Source of the DNA: Planctomicrobium sp.
GTDB lineage: Bacteria > Planctomycetota > Planctomycetia > Planctomycetales > Planctomycetaceae
DNA: 6,725 nucleotides
Assembly: GCA_018659505.1 (NCBI GenBank)
Contig: JABJMI010000071.1
Span: 1-6,725 of the forward strand
Reading direction: 5' to 3'
A program made the translations under genes and the position numbers. Below the pieces are notes generated by a model. That model was not told the origin of the DNA. It saw only the letters and a program-made list of their open reading frames with translations, and made no database searches. Below are positions 6,129-6,725 of this stretch, in pieces; position 1 is the stretch's first letter, and the number at the start of each line of letters is the position of its first letter.

Positions 6129-6599
6129 ATGTGTGCAGGACTTGCTGTGAATTGGCGTGATATTCCAGATCATTTGATCGAGGAATTCAGTCTTCAAAAT
6201 CGTGTTGTTTCTCGAAACGAGAATGAGAAAGAAATTCGTTTTCTGTTCCGCGATCCAGTTGCTCAACTTCCCGTTTGGGTTGATGACCGACTCACTATTG
6301 TTGAATGGGGAAACCGAGGCAATAAAGAGTCACGACTTCCCAAAACAGGTTGGTGCCGCAACGAAAGTCTGGAAGCAGGCAAATGGAACTGGTTGAAACC
6401 GCAACCGGTCATCATTCCCGCTTGCTATGGTTTAGAGAAAGGAGTTTGGTTTCAGATCAAAGAGGGGATGTCAGGCATACTCGTCAAAGACGAAAAGAAC
6501 ATCGACCATGTTTACATGCTCACAACCGCAGCGAGTCACTACTACGAAGTCATGACCCGACATGGCAGAATGCCAGTCTTGCTCGGAGAAGTCATTTGA
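6129..6599 (+). CDS. Compact SRAP-family protein (YedK/HMCES-like abasic-site shield)
   Basis: SRAP proteins attach through Cys2 to abasic sites in single-stranded DNA and protect them from strand breakage. This 156-aa protein starts MCAG, so removal of Met1 would expose the catalytic Cys2. WCRNES (75-80) provides the Asn (N78) corresponding to N75 in NARSET of YedK. IPACYGLEKG (96-105) has E103 at the same spacing from IPA as the family's IPADGYYEW glutamate. TRHGRMPVLL (143-152) supplies H145 in the HxRMP motif. EWGNR (59-63) probably replaces WGLIP. It is much shorter than YedK (about 220 aa), apparently with shortened loops, and ends soon after the RMPVLL strand. Its position 9 nt behind a Y-family polymerase fits the family's known link with SOS genes. 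Family membership is inferred from motifs; older databases may label it a peptidase or hypothetical. Confidence 0.8.
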   Translation: MCAGLAVNWRDIPDHLIEEFSLQNRVVSRNENEKEIRFLFRDPVAQLPVWVDDRLTIVEWGNRGNKESRLPKTGWCRNESLEAGKWNWLKPQPVIIPACYGLEKGVWFQIKEGMSGILVKDEKNIDHVYMLTTAASHYYEVMTRHGRMPVLLGEVI

Positions 6600-6613
6600 A
6601 CTTCAACTTTGTG

Positions 6614-6625
6614 GAACAACAGTTC
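6614..6625. promoter_or_regulatory. Perfect GAAC-N4-GTTC motif downstream of the SRAP gene
   Basis: GAAC-AACA-GTTC matches all eight core bases of the Gram-positive-type LexA box, although the inner AACA does not fit the R-N-R-Y preference. It lies 15 bp after the SRAP stop. No gene start is visible after it before the window ends. It could be a chance match, or an operator for a gene further right. Confidence 0.25.
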
Positions 6626-6672
6626 TTCTCCAACCGATGACAGCGATGTAGAGTCCGCTGGGAACGATAAAT

Positions 6673-6702
6673 TTCATACTGTTGGATTTAAGAAAGTATG
6701 AA
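6673..6702. repeat. Inverted repeat, possible weak terminator stem
   Basis: TTCATACT (6673-6680) and AGTATGAA (6695-6702) are perfect inverted copies separated by 14 nt. The stem is AT-rich and no T-tract follows, so its strength as a terminator is doubtful. It abuts the CACAGAG-type repeat at 6706. Confidence 0.4.
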
Positions 6703-6705
6703 TCA

Positions 6706-6725
6706 CGCAGAGCCGCAGAGAGCGC
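6706..6725 (+). repeat. CACAGAG-type interspersed repeat, copy 2 (cut by window edge)
   Basis: CGCAGAGCCGCAGAGAGCGC matches the minus-strand reading of 2380-2399 at 15 of 20 positions and shows the same 8-9 nt internal units (CGCAGAGC, CGCAGAGA). It probably continues beyond the window. Confidence 0.55.

Noticed and set aside
5889..6266. Minus-strand frame of 125 codons
   Set aside because: It is antisense to the end of the polymerase and the start of the SRAP gene, both well supported.
6614..6688. Short minus-strand frame beginning MKFIVPSGLYIAVIGWRR (24 codons)
   Set aside because: No ribosome binding site, no known family, and it overlaps the symmetric motif; not supportable as a gene.

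Overview
The window most likely comes from a planctomycete chromosome of moderate GC content. This is inferred from the gene styles (a DUF900-type lipoprotein hydrolase, an orphan Gly/Ser-rich lipoprotein, solitary genes with wide gaps) and from degenerate intergenic repeats built on CACAGAG-like and GCGGAT-like units. It cannot be proven from sequence alone.

Layout. (1) Positions 1-701, minus strand: the N-terminal 233 residues of a membrane protein running off the left edge. Its last three helices look like S2-S3-S4 of a voltage-sensor domain, with basic residues on a three-residue register. (2) 702-1006: a gap with a 57-bp inverted repeat that can fold in two mutually exclusive ways. (3) 1007-2056: purM, complete and ordinary. 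(4) 2057-2614: a gene-free stretch with three kinds of small repeat. (5) 2629-3990: a lipoprotein alpha/beta hydrolase (DUF900-like) with a strong ribosome binding site, an intact lipoprotein signal peptide and an intact catalytic domain, interrupted by an in-frame TAA at codon 39. (6) 4145-4741: a small lipoprotein of unknown function. (7) 4874-6599: a two-gene DNA-damage cassette.

The cassette is the most interesting part. A near-consensus promoter (TTGACA, 16 bp, TACACT) ends six bases before the ATG of a UmuC-type Y-family DNA polymerase, so the mRNA is probably leaderless. A 12-bp element matching 7 of 8 core bases of the Gram-positive-type LexA box (GAAC-N4-GTTC) lies inside the -35/-10 spacer. 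Nine bases after the polymerase stop, with a Shine-Dalgarno that overlaps the stop codon, comes a compact 156-aa SRAP-family protein (YedK/HMCES-like) with apparent equivalents of all four active-site residues (C2, N78, E103, H145). The inferred picture is a damage-inducible operon that couples translesion synthesis with covalent shielding of abasic sites. No umuD-like gene is visible in the window.

The right end (6600-6725) holds a perfect GAAC-N4-GTTC motif, an 8-bp inverted repeat and the start of another CACAGAG-family repeat.
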